This document shows positions 28,592 through 39,300 of a stretch of DNA of 64,000 nt, one piece after another. Position numbers and translations under genes: made by a program. The notes under the pieces are model-generated. The model worked only from the letters and a program-made list of their open reading frames with translations, was not told the origin of the DNA and made no database searches. This DNA is from Lachnospiraceae bacterium V9D3004. GTDB lineage: Bacteria; Bacillota; Clostridia; Lachnospirales; Lachnospiraceae. Each line of letters begins with the position of its first letter. The first letter of the stretch is position 1. The stretch is taken from positions 96,706-160,705 of the forward strand of contig KK211381.1 of NCBI GenBank assembly GCA_000621985.1, written 5' to 3'.

Positions 28592-28633
28592 TATAAAATA
28601 TTATATTTTGAAAATAATTAGGAGGTTAATATA

Positions 28634-30058
28634 ATGGCCGGAGAAAAAAGACCAGTTAAAATAACTGAAACAATACTTCGTGATGCTCATCAGTCTCTGA
28701 TCGCGACAAGAATGTCAACAGAGCAGATGCTGCCTATCATCGATAAGATGGATAAAGTTGGATATCACTCGGTAGAGTGCTGGGGTGGTGCAACATTTGA
28801 TGCCTCACTTCGTTTCCTTAAGGAAGATCCGTGGGTAAGACTTCGTAAGCTTCGTGACGGTTTCAAGAACACCAAGCTTCAGATGCTTTTCCGTGGACAG
28901 AATATTCTCGGATACAGTCATTATCCTGATGATGTAGTAGAGTATTTCGTACAGAAATCCATCTCAAACGGTATCGATGTTATCCGTATATTTGACTGTC
29001 TGAACGATATTCGTAACCTTCAGACAGCAGTTGATGCCACCAACAGATTCAAACAGCAGGAAGGAAGAGGACATGCACAGGTTGCTCTTTCTTATACATT
29101 AGGTGAAGCTTATACACTTGATTACTGGAGAGATATCGCACGTAAGATCGAAGAGATGGGTGCTGATTCAATCTGTATCAAGGATATGGCAGGTCTTCTT
29201 GTTCCTTATGAAGCTACAAGACTTGTAAAAGCTCTTAAGGAAGGCACCAAGCTTCCGATTCAGCTTCATACACATTACACATCAGGTGTGGCTGCCATGA
29301 CTTATTTGAAAGCTGTTGAGGCAGGATGTGATATTATCGATACTGCCATGTCACCACTTTCAATGGGTACCAGCCAGCCGGCTACTGAAGTTATGGTTAA
29401 GACTTTTGAAGGAACAGAATATGATCCCGGATATGATATGAATCTTCTTGCAGAGATCGCTGATTACTTCAGACCTCTTCGTGAGGAGTGGATCGCAAGC
29501 GGACGTTACAGTACCAAGGTTATGGGAGTTAACATTAATACTCTTCGTTATCAGGTACCGGGCGGTATGCTTAGTAATCTCGTTTCACAGCTTGCTGAGA
29601 TGAAGCAGGAAGATAAATTTGAAGCAGTACTTGAGGAAGTGCCAAGAGTCCGTAAAGATTTCGGTGAGCCACCTCTTGTAACACCTTCAAGTCAGATCGT
29701 TGGAACTCAGGCAGTTCTTAACGTTGTTCTTGGTGAGAGATATAAGCAGTTCACAAAAGAGAGTCGTGATCTTCTTGCAGGAAAATACGGTCAGACAGTT
29801 AAGCCTATGAATCCTGAAGTTCAGAAGAAGGCTCTCGGTGACGTTAAGCCTATCACACATCGTCCGGCTGATGATCTTGCTCCTGGACTTGATAAGTTTG
29901 AAAAAGAATGTGCTCAGTGGAAGAGACAGGATGAGGACGTTCTCTCATATGCTTTGTTCCCACAGGTTGCAAAAGACTTCTTCGAGTATCGTGAGACTCA
30001 GGAAAATGGTGTAGATCCTACACTTGCCAATAAGGCTGACAAGACTTATCCGGTTTGA
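28634..30058 (+). CDS. Oxaloacetate decarboxylase alpha / pyruvate carboxylase-type (5S) carboxyltransferase
   Basis: A 474-residue TIM-barrel carboxyltransferase. RDAHQSLIATRM (about residue 16) and LHTHYTSG (about 210) supply the metal ligands; the catalytic lysine region DSICIKDMAG is present. The C-terminal half is the PYC_OADA domain. It lacks the C-terminal biotin domain of full OadA (about 590 aa), so it needs the separate carrier at 26793. Family members transfer CO2 between biotin and pyruvate/oxaloacetate. TTAGGAGG lies before the ATG. Naming as oadA or pycB would be a choice of function that the sequence does not settle. Confidence 0.88.
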   Translation: MAGEKRPVKITETILRDAHQSLIATRMSTEQMLPIIDKMDKVGYHSVECWGGATFDASLRFLKEDPWVRLRKLRDGFKNTKLQMLFRGQNILGYSHYPDDVVEYFVQKSISNGIDVIRIFDCLNDIRNLQTAVDATNRFKQQEGRGHAQVALSYTLGEAYTLDYWRDIARKIEEMGADSICIKDMAGLLVPYEATRLVKALKEGTKLPIQLHTHYTSGVAAMTYLKAVEAGCDIIDTAMSPLSMGTSQPATEVMVKTFEGTEYDPGYDMNLLAEIADYFRPLREEWIASGRYSTKVMGVNINTLRYQVPGGMLSNLVSQLAEMKQEDKFEAVLEEVPRVRKDFGEPPLVTPSSQIVGTQAVLNVVLGERYKQFTKESRDLLAGKYGQTVKPMNPEVQKKALGDVKPITHRPADDLAPGLDKFEKECAQWKRQDEDVLSYALFPQVAKDFFEYRETQENGVDPTLANKADKTYPV

Positions 30059-30110
30059 TCTCAGGCAAGTTGATTCGCACGAAGTCAAAGTAAAGTTATG
30101 GTAATTTGGA

Positions 30111-30148
30111 ACGTCCGTGTTTTTTAGAGCATGGACGTTCTTTTTTAT
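30111..30148 (+). terminator. Terminator of the decarboxylase cluster
   Basis: GAACGTCCGTG (30111-30121) pairs with CATGGACGTTC (30132-30142) with one mismatch, followed by TTTTTT. It lies 53 nt after the stop codon. Confidence 0.9.
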
Positions 30149-30173
30149 CATTTATAATATAAAAAAAATCATT

Positions 30174-30202
30174 GCCCAACCTTTAATAATTTATTATAAT
30201 AA
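30174..30202 (+). promoter_or_regulatory. Promoter of the GH43 gene cluster
   Basis: TTGCCC (30174-30179), a 17-bp spacer and TATAAT (30197-30202) lie 47 bp upstream of the first GH43 ATG, directly after the preceding terminator. Confidence 0.65.
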
Positions 30203-30248
30203 TTTTGTATGCATAAATATTATATTACGAGGAGGTAATAAAAGGGGT

Positions 30249-32285
30249 ATGAAAAAGACATCAAAGTATATAGCAGCAGTTCTTACTGCATCTATGAGTT
30301 TGAGTTTGTTTGCGGGACTTACGTTAGTATCACCAAAGAAAGCAGAGGCTGTTAATCCTATTGTTCAGGATGTGTACACGGCGGATCCGGCACCTATGGT
30401 ATGCTCGGACGGAAGGTTATACGTCTACACATCTCATGATGAAGATGTAACAAAGAGCGGTTTCTTCACGATGGACAACTGGAAATGTTATTCAACAACA
30501 GACATGGTGAACTGGACTGATCATGGTACGATTCTCGGTTATGAAGATTTTTCATGGGCAAAGGATAATTCTTCATGGGCATGCCAGTGTGTTGAAAAAG
30601 ACGGACAGTTTTATATGTATGTTCCTATCAATGCAAAGAACGGAACAACTGCAATAGGTGTTGCAGTGGCTGATTCGCCTACGGGACCTTTTGAGGATCC
30701 GCTCGGCAAACCGCTTGTCGGACCTGCTGCCAATTATATTGATCCTACAGTATGGATCGATTCGGACGGACAGGCATACCTGTACTGGGGCAATCCGGAT
30801 CTTTTCTGTGTCAAGCTCAATGATGATATGATCAGTTACGACACAAGTCTTAACGAAGACGGTTTCGTTAACGGCATTAAGAGATGGGATCTTGAGACCA
30901 ATGATTTCAAGGAACTCGCAAGTATCAATAACAAATCCGATGTAAACAGCGGTGCTTATGCCGAAAATGTCAGTGATGAACTTAAGGCAAGACAGGCTGA
31001 GTTCGGTATCGGAGTCAGAGATGACAGCGGTAAGGTAAGAAGACCTACTCTGTACGAAGAGGGACCATGGTTCTACGGCAGAGACGGTCATTATTACATG
31101 ATATTCGCTGCCAACGGAATTCCTGAGAGAATAGATTATTCAATGGCTGACAGTCCGCTCGGACCTTGGGAATACAAAGGTATAATCCTTGATGAGAACA
31201 GGGAAGACGGTAAAGGAACCGGAAGTTTCACTAATCATTCCGGTATAGTTGATTACAAGGGACATTCATATATATTCTATCATACGGGACAGCTTTATGA
31301 CGGCGGCGGATATCACCGTTCGGTTGCTATAGAAGAGATCGAATATAATGATGACGGAACTATCGATACGGTTCCCATGACCGATAACGGCGTTGATCCT
31401 GTTGATACACTTAATCCGTATACAAGAGTAGAAGCTGAGACATTTGAATACAGCAATTCCACTAAGGCAAAATCTTCAGACAGACTTGGTACCTACGGAG
31501 TTGAGAAAGAACCTATCGAGAATGTCGATAAGGGTATTCGTGTTACAAAGATTGAAGATGGGGATTATCTTGCATTAAGAGATGTTGATTTCACGGAATA
31601 CGGTGCGATCAAATTCAATGCAACTGTATCTTCAGAGCTCGGAAGCAGCGATACGGCCGGAAAGATCAGCGTATATTTTGATGATATAGACAGTGATCCG
31701 GTAGCGGAATGTGATGTTAAAGGCACTTCCGGATCATGGGAAGAGATATCTGTTGATGTTGATAAGAATACAGCTACAGGAAAGCATAATATGTATATAG
31801 TATTCACCGGTGAAGGTGATGATAATCTGTTTGACTTTGACTTCTGGTCATTTACACAGAGTGAGATACCTGCAACTCCTACACCGGCAGTTACTTCTAC
31901 ACCTGTAGTAACAACTGCTCCGACAGTAACTACTGCTCCATCGGCACAGAATCCTACTGTTGCTCCTCAAACTTTTACGGATATACTTGTTCCGGCTGTT
32001 AAAGCTCCCGGTAAGGCAAAGATTACACTCAAAGCCGGCAAAGCAAAAGTTACCGTTAAGATCGGTAAGGTTAAGGGTGCTGCCGGATACAGAATATCTT
32101 ATTCTACCGACAAAAAGATGAAGAAGGGCGTTAAGAACGTTATAACCAAAAAACTCTCGGTTGTGCTTAAGAAGCTTAAGAGTCGTAAGGTATACTATGT
32201 CAAAGCTCAGGGATACGCGATCGATGCTGCGGGAAAGAAGATATTCGGTAAGTACGGTAAAGCGGTAAAGGTTAAGGTAAAGTAA
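30249..32285 (+). CDS. Secreted GH43 glycosidase with CBM6-like and Lys-rich C-terminal domains (1 of 3)
   Basis: A 678-residue secreted enzyme. The start at 30249 gives a signal peptide (MKKTSKYIAAVLTASMSLSLFAG..., cleavage near KAEA); the frame continues upstream through A/T-rich, promoter-containing DNA. The GH43 five-blade propeller covers about residues 37-390: base Asp46 (TADPAPM), Asp165 (YIDPTVWID) and acid Glu271 (YEEGPWFY). A CBM6-like sandwich (about 395-540, starting RVEAETFEYS), a Thr/Pro linker and a Lys-rich fibronectin-III-like domain (about 585-678) follow. GH43 enzymes act as arabinofuranosidases or xylosidases; which cannot be decided here. Compared with its two neighbours the propeller carries an insert of about 50 residues near 205-265. 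Confidence 0.9.
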   Translation: MKKTSKYIAAVLTASMSLSLFAGLTLVSPKKAEAVNPIVQDVYTADPAPMVCSDGRLYVYTSHDEDVTKSGFFTMDNWKCYSTTDMVNWTDHGTILGYEDFSWAKDNSSWACQCVEKDGQFYMYVPINAKNGTTAIGVAVADSPTGPFEDPLGKPLVGPAANYIDPTVWIDSDGQAYLYWGNPDLFCVKLNDDMISYDTSLNEDGFVNGIKRWDLETNDFKELASINNKSDVNSGAYAENVSDELKARQAEFGIGVRDDSGKVRRPTLYEEGPWFYGRDGHYYMIFAANGIPERIDYSMADSPLGPWEYKGIILDENREDGKGTGSFTNHSGIVDYKGHSYIFYHTGQLYDGGGYHRSVAIEEIEYNDDGTIDTVPMTDNGVDPVDTLNPYTRVEAETFEYSNSTKAKSSDRLGTYGVEKEPIENVDKGIRVTKIEDGDYLALRDVDFTEYGAIKFNATVSSELGSSDTAGKISVYFDDIDSDPVAECDVKGTSGSWEEISVDVDKNTATGKHNMYIVFTGEGDDNLFDFDFWSFTQSEIPATPTPAVTSTPVVTTAPTVTTAPSAQNPTVAPQTFTDILVPAVKAPGKAKITLKAGKAKVTVKIGKVKGAAGYRISYSTDKKMKKGVKNVITKKLSVVLKKLKSRKVYYVKAQGYAIDAAGKKIFGKYGKAVKVKVK

Positions 32286-32344
32286 TAGTAACTGATGTGC
32301 AAAACAGTTACTGATAATATAATTCAAAGGGGAGGTTTTATGGT

Positions 32345-34327
32345 ATGAAATTAAAAAAAGTATTAAGTGTTGCAATGGCAGTCGTAATGGCATTATCTAT
32401 GACAAGTGTTATGCCAAAGGAAGCAAAAGCCGATAATCCGGTTTCACAGACATGGTATACGGCTGACCCGTCGCCGATGGCAGTAGGTGATACGCTGTAC
32501 CTGTTTACAAGTCATGATGAGGACACACTTGAACAGAATAAGCCGACGGATGATTATCTTTTCTACACAATGAAGAACTGGAAATGCTTTTCAACAAAGG
32601 ATATGGTTAACTGGACCGATCATGGCTGTATCTTCGGACAGGCAACATTCTCATGGGGACACACATGGTGCTACAGAGCATGGGCATGTCAGTGTGTTCA
32701 GGGACTTGACGGAAGATTCTATCTGTATGTACCGATCCTTCGTAAAGCTCTCTCAAGCGGAACATATAAGGATAATCCGGTATATGACGAATCAAAGGAT
32801 GCTCCGGGTTACGGTATCGGTGTAGCGGTAGCTGATAAGCCGGAAGGACCGTATAAAGATGCACTTGGATATCCTCTTATTGAGGGTGATTGGAATGATA
32901 TCGATCCGACAGTATATATTGATGATGGACAGCCATATCTGTTCTATGGTCAGACATTAAAATATTGTCTGCTTAATGAAGATATGATATCTCTTAAGAC
33001 ACAGCCTACAAAATTCAATGTTCCAAATTATACAGAGGGACCTTGGTTTACAAAACATGACAACATGTATTACTTCATCTGGGCAGGTAACGGCGGTGCC
33101 GTATCAAGCGCTCATAAGGGTGGAGAGAATCTGCAGTATGCTTACTGTTCCGAACCTCTTGGTAGTTATACTTACGGAGGAATCCTTCAGGAGACAACAA
33201 GAGGTAACAGCTTCACAAACCATCCTGGAGTATGTGATTTCAAAGGACACTCATATCTGTTCTATCACACCAATGAACTTCCTGCAGGACAGAGTTATCA
33301 CAGATCCGTATGCTGTACTGAATTCCAGTACAACGGAGACGGAACAATATCCAACCTTGACGGTGCTAATGTAGTAGAAATGTCGGAAACAGTTGAGCCT
33401 CTTGCTGAACTCAATCCTTTTGAGAAGGTTGAAGCAGAGACGATAGCATGGGAAGAAGGAGTAAAGACCGGATGGGATAACGGCTGGCGTCCGGAACAAC
33501 CTGAATTAGAGCCTACAGAAGCTAATGACATGTATGTATACAATATGCATGAAGGTGACTTTATTAAGGTTAGAAATGTTGACTTCGGAAGTGAAGGAGC
33601 AGTTAAATTTACGGCTTCCGTTAAGGATGCCAAGGCTGATGCCGATGCTTCGATCGAAGTATACATCAGAGACAGAAGTAAGGAAGATACCGATGATAAT
33701 TATGAACTTATCGGTACCGCAAAAGTAGACAATACATCATCCGAGTGGAAAGATGTATCGGCAACTCTTACAAAGAAGATCACAGGTGTATATGATGTTA
33801 TGTTCGTATTCAGGGGAGCTTATGATAAGCCTGCATATGAACAGGATGAAGCTAACAAGAAGAAAGATACTGTAGCATTTGTAGATGCGGAAGATACAGG
33901 TATGTTCAAGTTCGATTCATGGAAGATGGAAGTTGAACCTAAGGCTACACCGGCTCCTACCGCAGCACCTACGACAGCAGTACAGGCTACTACAGCACCT
34001 GCAGTTCAGCCTTCTGCAGCACCCATTCAGGCTTCACCTGCACCTGCTGCTGAAGTTAGTGTTGCCAAGGTTAAGAGCATAAGCGTTAAGCGTAAAGGTG
34101 CCGGCAAAGTATATGTATCATGGAAGAAAGCTACAGGCGCCAAGAAGTATGAGCTTTATTACACAACCGACAAGAAGTTCAAGAAGGGTGTTAAGAAGAT
34201 CACTCTCAAGAAGACTTCGACAACTGTTAAGAAGTTGAAGAAGGGTAAGGTTTATTTCTTCAAGGTTCGCGGATTTGCAGGCAAGGTATTCGGCGGATAC
34301 TCTGCTGTTAAGAAGGCTAAGGCGTGA
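32345..34327 (+). CDS. Secreted GH43 glycosidase with C-terminal Lys-rich domain (2 of 3)
   Basis: A 660-residue secreted protein, starting MKLKKVLSVAMAVVMALSM with cleavage near KADN. Catalytic residues: Asp41 (TADPSPM), Asp187 (DIDPTVYID) and Glu231 (YTEGPWFT). After the propeller (to about 345) comes a CBM6-like domain (about 355-535), a Thr/Ala/Pro linker (about 540-570) and an 86-residue Lys-rich domain of which 27 residues are lysine. GGGGAGG precedes the ATG. It lies 59 nt after the first GH43 gene, so co-transcription is likely. Like the others it lacks LPXTG and dockerin signals, so the charged domain is the best candidate for holding it at the cell surface. Confidence 0.9.
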   Translation: MKLKKVLSVAMAVVMALSMTSVMPKEAKADNPVSQTWYTADPSPMAVGDTLYLFTSHDEDTLEQNKPTDDYLFYTMKNWKCFSTKDMVNWTDHGCIFGQATFSWGHTWCYRAWACQCVQGLDGRFYLYVPILRKALSSGTYKDNPVYDESKDAPGYGIGVAVADKPEGPYKDALGYPLIEGDWNDIDPTVYIDDGQPYLFYGQTLKYCLLNEDMISLKTQPTKFNVPNYTEGPWFTKHDNMYYFIWAGNGGAVSSAHKGGENLQYAYCSEPLGSYTYGGILQETTRGNSFTNHPGVCDFKGHSYLFYHTNELPAGQSYHRSVCCTEFQYNGDGTISNLDGANVVEMSETVEPLAELNPFEKVEAETIAWEEGVKTGWDNGWRPEQPELEPTEANDMYVYNMHEGDFIKVRNVDFGSEGAVKFTASVKDAKADADASIEVYIRDRSKEDTDDNYELIGTAKVDNTSSEWKDVSATLTKKITGVYDVMFVFRGAYDKPAYEQDEANKKKDTVAFVDAEDTGMFKFDSWKMEVEPKATPAPTAAPTTAVQATTAPAVQPSAAPIQASPAPAAEVSVAKVKSISVKRKGAGKVYVSWKKATGAKKYELYYTTDKKFKKGVKKITLKKTSTTVKKLKKGKVYFFKVRGFAGKVFGGYSAVKKAKA

Positions 34328-34369
34328 ACAGACAGGTAGTAAGGTAATTGATATTATAGGAGAAATACT

Positions 34370-36289
34370 ATGCAAGTCAGATTATTTGCAAAAAAGATTA
34401 TTACAGGTATTACAACAGCTTCCATGATGCTTGGTCTAGTGGGCGGAATATGTCTTACGGGTTCTGTTGAAGTTAAAGCTGAGAATCCTATCGTTCAGCA
34501 TATATTTGCTCCCGATCCGGCACCAATGGTTTACAATGATAAAGTATATCTGTATACAACCCATGATGAGGACGTTACAGTCGGCGGATTCTATACAATG
34601 CTTAACTGGCACTGTTTTTCGACCGAAGATATGGTCAACTGGACTTCACACGGACAGATACTTTCGCTGGATGACTTCAGTTGGGCCGAAGACCGTGCAT
34701 GGGCTGCACAGTGTGTTGAAAGAGACGGAACATTTTATCTCTATGTACCGATCCATAAGAAAAACGGTGGCGTATGTATAGGTGTTGCAACAAGCGATAA
34801 GCCTGAAGGACCGTTTAAGGCTGCTATTGAAACGCCTCTTGTAGATGAGGGAGACTGGAATGATATCGATCCTACCGTATATATTGATGATGACGGTCAG
34901 GCATATCTATATTTCGGTAATCCGGAACTTCGTTATGTGAAACTTAATGAAGATATGATATCTTATGACAAATCACTCGGTGTTCAGAAGATGGACATGA
35001 CAGCCGAAGCATTCGGACCGACCAGTTCATCAGAGAAGAGTTGTTCATATGCAGAGGGACCTTGGTTCTATAAGAGAAACGGATTATATTACATGGTATA
35101 TCCGGCATTCGGAGACGGCGGTTCTGAGAATATATCATATTCAACAAGCAAGTCACCGACCGGACCGTGGGAATTCGGCGGAATAATCCTTTCTCCGAAC
35201 AACTGTTATACGATCCATCCGGGCGTATGCGATTTCAAGGGGCATTCATATCTGTTCTATCATAACAATATGTTAGACAAGACTTCATCTTTCCACAGAA
35301 GCGTATGCCTCGAAGAATTCAAGTATAATGATGACGGATCCATAGATCCTGTAGATCAGACGCTTGCAGGTGTTAAGTCTGTTGCGAATCTTAATCCTTA
35401 TAAGAGAGTTGAAGCAGAGACTATATGCTGGGAGCGCGGAGTTGATGTTGAGAACAGAGAAGACGGAGGATGCAATCTTTTCAACATTCATAATAATAAC
35501 TTCGTTAAGATAAAAGATGTTGATTTTGGTGAAGGCGGTCCGATCGGAGTAAGTGTTAATGCTGCATGTGCCGGCGTTGATGCAGAAGGAACAGTGGAAT
35601 TCAGAATCGACTGTGACGAAGATCTGACAAGTGAGTCTTCTAATGAGAAGGAACTTTTTGCGGAAGGTTTCGATATCCATAATACTGATATAGATTATGG
35701 AGATATATTTGCAACTGTTGATATATCATCAACCGGTGGTGAGAACACATTTAAGGATTTTGAAGGTAAGATAACACAGAAGATCACAGGTGTTCACGAT
35801 GTGTTCGTATGCTTTGCGAGCAAATCAGGCAAGGAAGATAACGAATTGTTCAAGCTTGATTACTGGCAGTTCAAAGAAGAGCCAAAACCGGAACCGAGTC
35901 CGCAGGCAAGCACTGCACCCGCAACCGTTACGAACACCCCACCACAGCCTACAGCTGTAGTAAGCGTTTCTCAGGCTTCACCGTCACCTGTTGTATCTAC
36001 AGGAACAACAGCCGGTGTTAAAGTTGCCAAGGTTAAGGGTATAAGCGTTAAACGAAAAGGCGCAGGCAAGGTGTATGTATCATGGAAGAAGGCTTCAGGT
36101 GCCAAAAAGTATGAACTTCTTTATACAACGGACAAGAAGTTCAAGAAGGGTATCAAGAAGATAACGCTTAAGAAAACATCCGCAACTATCAAGAAGTTAA
36201 AGAAAGGTAAAACTTACTATTTTAAGGCACGGGGATTTGCCGGTAAGGTTTACGGAGGATATTCTGCGGTCAAAAACACAAAAGTATAA
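34370..36289 (+). CDS. Secreted GH43 glycosidase with C-terminal Lys-rich domain (3 of 3)
   Basis: A 639-residue paralogue of the two preceding genes. It has a signal peptide to about residue 37, catalytic Asp49 (APDPAPM), Asp167 (DIDPTVYID) and Glu229 (YAEGPWFY), and a CBM6-like domain (about 345-510). A Pro/Thr linker and a Lys-rich domain (about 555-639) complete it; the last domain is nearly identical to that of gene 2. It starts 42 nt after gene 2, and a terminator hairpin follows at 36300. Tandem triplication with divergence in the propeller suggests different side-chain specificities on arabinoxylan. Confidence 0.9.
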   Translation: MQVRLFAKKIITGITTASMMLGLVGGICLTGSVEVKAENPIVQHIFAPDPAPMVYNDKVYLYTTHDEDVTVGGFYTMLNWHCFSTEDMVNWTSHGQILSLDDFSWAEDRAWAAQCVERDGTFYLYVPIHKKNGGVCIGVATSDKPEGPFKAAIETPLVDEGDWNDIDPTVYIDDDGQAYLYFGNPELRYVKLNEDMISYDKSLGVQKMDMTAEAFGPTSSSEKSCSYAEGPWFYKRNGLYYMVYPAFGDGGSENISYSTSKSPTGPWEFGGIILSPNNCYTIHPGVCDFKGHSYLFYHNNMLDKTSSFHRSVCLEEFKYNDDGSIDPVDQTLAGVKSVANLNPYKRVEAETICWERGVDVENREDGGCNLFNIHNNNFVKIKDVDFGEGGPIGVSVNAACAGVDAEGTVEFRIDCDEDLTSESSNEKELFAEGFDIHNTDIDYGDIFATVDISSTGGENTFKDFEGKITQKITGVHDVFVCFASKSGKEDNELFKLDYWQFKEEPKPEPSPQASTAPATVTNTPPQPTAVVSVSQASPSPVVSTGTTAGVKVAKVKGISVKRKGAGKVYVSWKKASGAKKYELLYTTDKKFKKGIKKITLKKTSATIKKLKKGKTYYFKARGFAGKVYGGYSAVKNTKV

Positions 36290-36299
36290 AAAGTATTCG

Positions 36300-36333
36300 C
36301 CCTTCGGGAGCTGTCATGTTCCCAAAGGGTTTT
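36300..36333 (+). terminator. Terminator after the GH43 triplet
   Basis: CCCTTCGGGAGC pairs with GTTCCCAAAGGG apart from one C-A mismatch and one G-T wobble, around a 6-nt loop, and is followed by TTTTG. The cotH-family gene begins 37 nt later, so partial read-through is possible. Confidence 0.65.
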
Positions 36334-36369
36334 GATGCTTTGGGGAATTAATGAGGGGAGTTGTTATAT

Positions 36370-39300
36370 ATGATGAACAATATCAAACGATTTGGCTTGC
36401 TGCTTTCCGTATGTTTTGTATTGGCTTTTGCAGCTATAATTACACTTGGCGGCGGATTATTTACCAGTCAGGCAACAGGGGAGGAAGCAATAACATTCTC
36501 ACAGGAATCGGGAATATATACGAACAGTTTTAATCTTACAATGTCAGCTGCTGACGGCAGTACGATCTATTATACAACTGACGGCAGTGTTCCGACAGTT
36601 GAGAACGGTGTTGTAAAAGGAAGCACCAAAAAATATACCCAAGCGATAAATGTCACGAATCTTAAAGGCACGGCGCCGCTTCTTTCGTCTCAGGAAAACT
36701 CCAATAAGTATGGTGAGAGTGAATGGGGAGCATTTGCTCCGAATCAGAACAACCTTGACAGGGCATATATTGTCCGTGCGATCGCAGTGGATCCGGAAGG
36801 AACAGCGACCAAAGTATCTACAAGGACATATTTCGTTGGTAATAATATTAATACGAATTATAATGGCTGTGCCGTAATGTCCATCGTTACCGATCCCGAT
36901 AACCTTCTTAATGAAGACACGGGAATATATGTAAGAGGAAACGGATACAAGAACGGTGGTAATGATATAACCAAATCCAATTTTTGCCAGAAAGGAAAAG
37001 AATGGGAGAGAGCTGCCAATATGGAATTCTTTGACGGCAGTGGTGACAAGGCTGTTATATCAACAGGTATCGGTATAAGAATACATGGCGGTTATACAAG
37101 AAGAAATGCTCAAAAAAGCCTTAATATATATTTCCGTGAGGATTATGATTACGGAGCAAAGAATCTCAAGGGATACGAGCTTATCCCGGGAGCGACCTTA
37201 ACATATAAAAATGATAACGGAGTCAACGTCGCAGGACCGAAGACAAAGTACAGTAAGGTCATGATAAGAAACGGCGGTAATGATTCCGATTACGGTAAGT
37301 ACCAGGATGTATTTATTCAGAAAATGGTCGAAGACCGTGCATTTGGTACACAGTCTTCAAGACCGTGTATGGTATATCTGAACGGTGAATTCTGGGGCCT
37401 TTATAATCTTACAGAGAAATATTCAGACAGCTATCTCAGTGATGAATATGATGTCAAGAAGAGCAATGTATTAATGTATAAATGTTTTGAACTTGATGAA
37501 GGTGAAGATCCGGAAGGGGCTATGCTTGCTGAGTTTGAAGCACTTGGTGATCTTGACATGACCAATGAGGCAAATTACAAGAAGTTCCAGGATATGGTAG
37601 ACATTGACAGTTTTATAGATTATTACGCTACAGAGATCTATATCAATAACAATGACTGGTGGAGTGGATGTAATGATGAAACTCCGCGTAATAATATCCA
37701 GTTCTGGAGAGTTGTCGATCCCTCTCTTGAAGATCCTTCAAATCCTTATGCCGACGGTAAATGGCGTTATATGCTTTATGATACCGAGTGGTCAATGGGT
37801 ATATACGGTTCACAGGAAGCATCTGCAGAATATGATTCCATAAAGAATCACGCAATGGGTCTTGACAATGGCGGTAACGGTTCTAGTCTGTTCACTGCGT
37901 TAATGAAGAATGTAGATTTCCGTCAGAGGTTCACCAATACGCTTCTTGATCTTCGTAACTGGAATTATGAGTATGATCACAGTATGTCGGTACTGGAGAA
38001 CATTAAGAATGAATATACACCTCTTAATCAGAAGAACAGAGAAAGATGGAATGCGGGAGATGCATCGACGGCATATAATAACATCAAGAATTTCTTAAGT
38101 AAGAGAAGTCCTTATGTTCTTAAGATGCTTGAAGACGATATAACCGAGCTCAGTCAGGCAGACAGGGTTAATGTTAATGTGTCAGCCAATATTGCAGGAT
38201 CTGATCTGGTTAAGGTTAATACGATCACACCTGACATATCTTCAGGCTGGAGCGGAACATATTACAAGGATTATCCAATAACTGTAAAAGCACTTAACGC
38301 AGAAGGATATCAGTTCAGTCACTGGATCGTATCAGGCGCCGATATCGATAATGCATATTCATCCGAAGCAAAGCTTACGCTCACATCATCCAATGCACAG
38401 GTTCAGGCAATGTTTGTTAAGCCCGGCGAGGATGTTAAGATCGAATCAAGTGTAAATGAAGGATATATTGTTGAGTATATCATTCCATTCAATGCAAAGA
38501 AGAATGCAGGAGATAAGGTGGGATTCGAAGTTCAGGTAAATGATGCAACGACCGGACAGAGAAACGGAACACTTAATCTGTTCGCACAGGGTTCACCGTA
38601 TAACAGCGGTACTGAATTCGGAAAGATCCTTCTTACCGATGATACTTCAACTTCGTCCATATCAGACCGCAGTCTGTCTGCGATCAAGACGGATAAGCAG
38701 ATTGTTGCCGACGGACTTATTGAAGAAGCATGGAGTAAGGCTATGCCTGTAAAGCTTGATATATATCAGCGGGATCAGGGTGACAAGCATGCCGATGCAA
38801 CGGTCAAGTTCCTTTGGGACAGTGACAATCTGTATGTACTTACTGTTGTAGATGATAACGATATGTGTGTAAATACCGATACATACAGGTCGGATTCGGT
38901 TGAGATATTCTATGACGAAGATGCGGCTAATCCGAATGATTACGACAAAGATATGTTCCAGCATCGCACATTATTCAACGGAACGGCTGAATTCGGTAAG
39001 AGAAATAACGATCCGATAGAATACAATGTTGTATCTGCTGCAAGGATTGCCGGATATGTAGCGGAATATGCTATTCCATTTAAGATATCCACAGTTGACG
39101 GCGGAGATGGAACTGTAATGAAAATGACCGGAGATGACATCAGTTTCGAGATTCAGGTAATTGACAGTATATCTTCTTATACATCCGGAAGAATCGGCAA
39201 ATTAAACATGTTCGCAACCGGCTCGGCATATAATTACAGATCTCAGTTCGGTCTTGTATCACTTGTTAATAATTATCCGGGAGATTCGGCATGGACAGAC

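Noticed and set aside
30117-30248. N-terminal extension of the first GH43 gene
   Set aside because: The extra frame runs through a terminator T-run and a promoter; the signal peptide begins cleanly at 30249.
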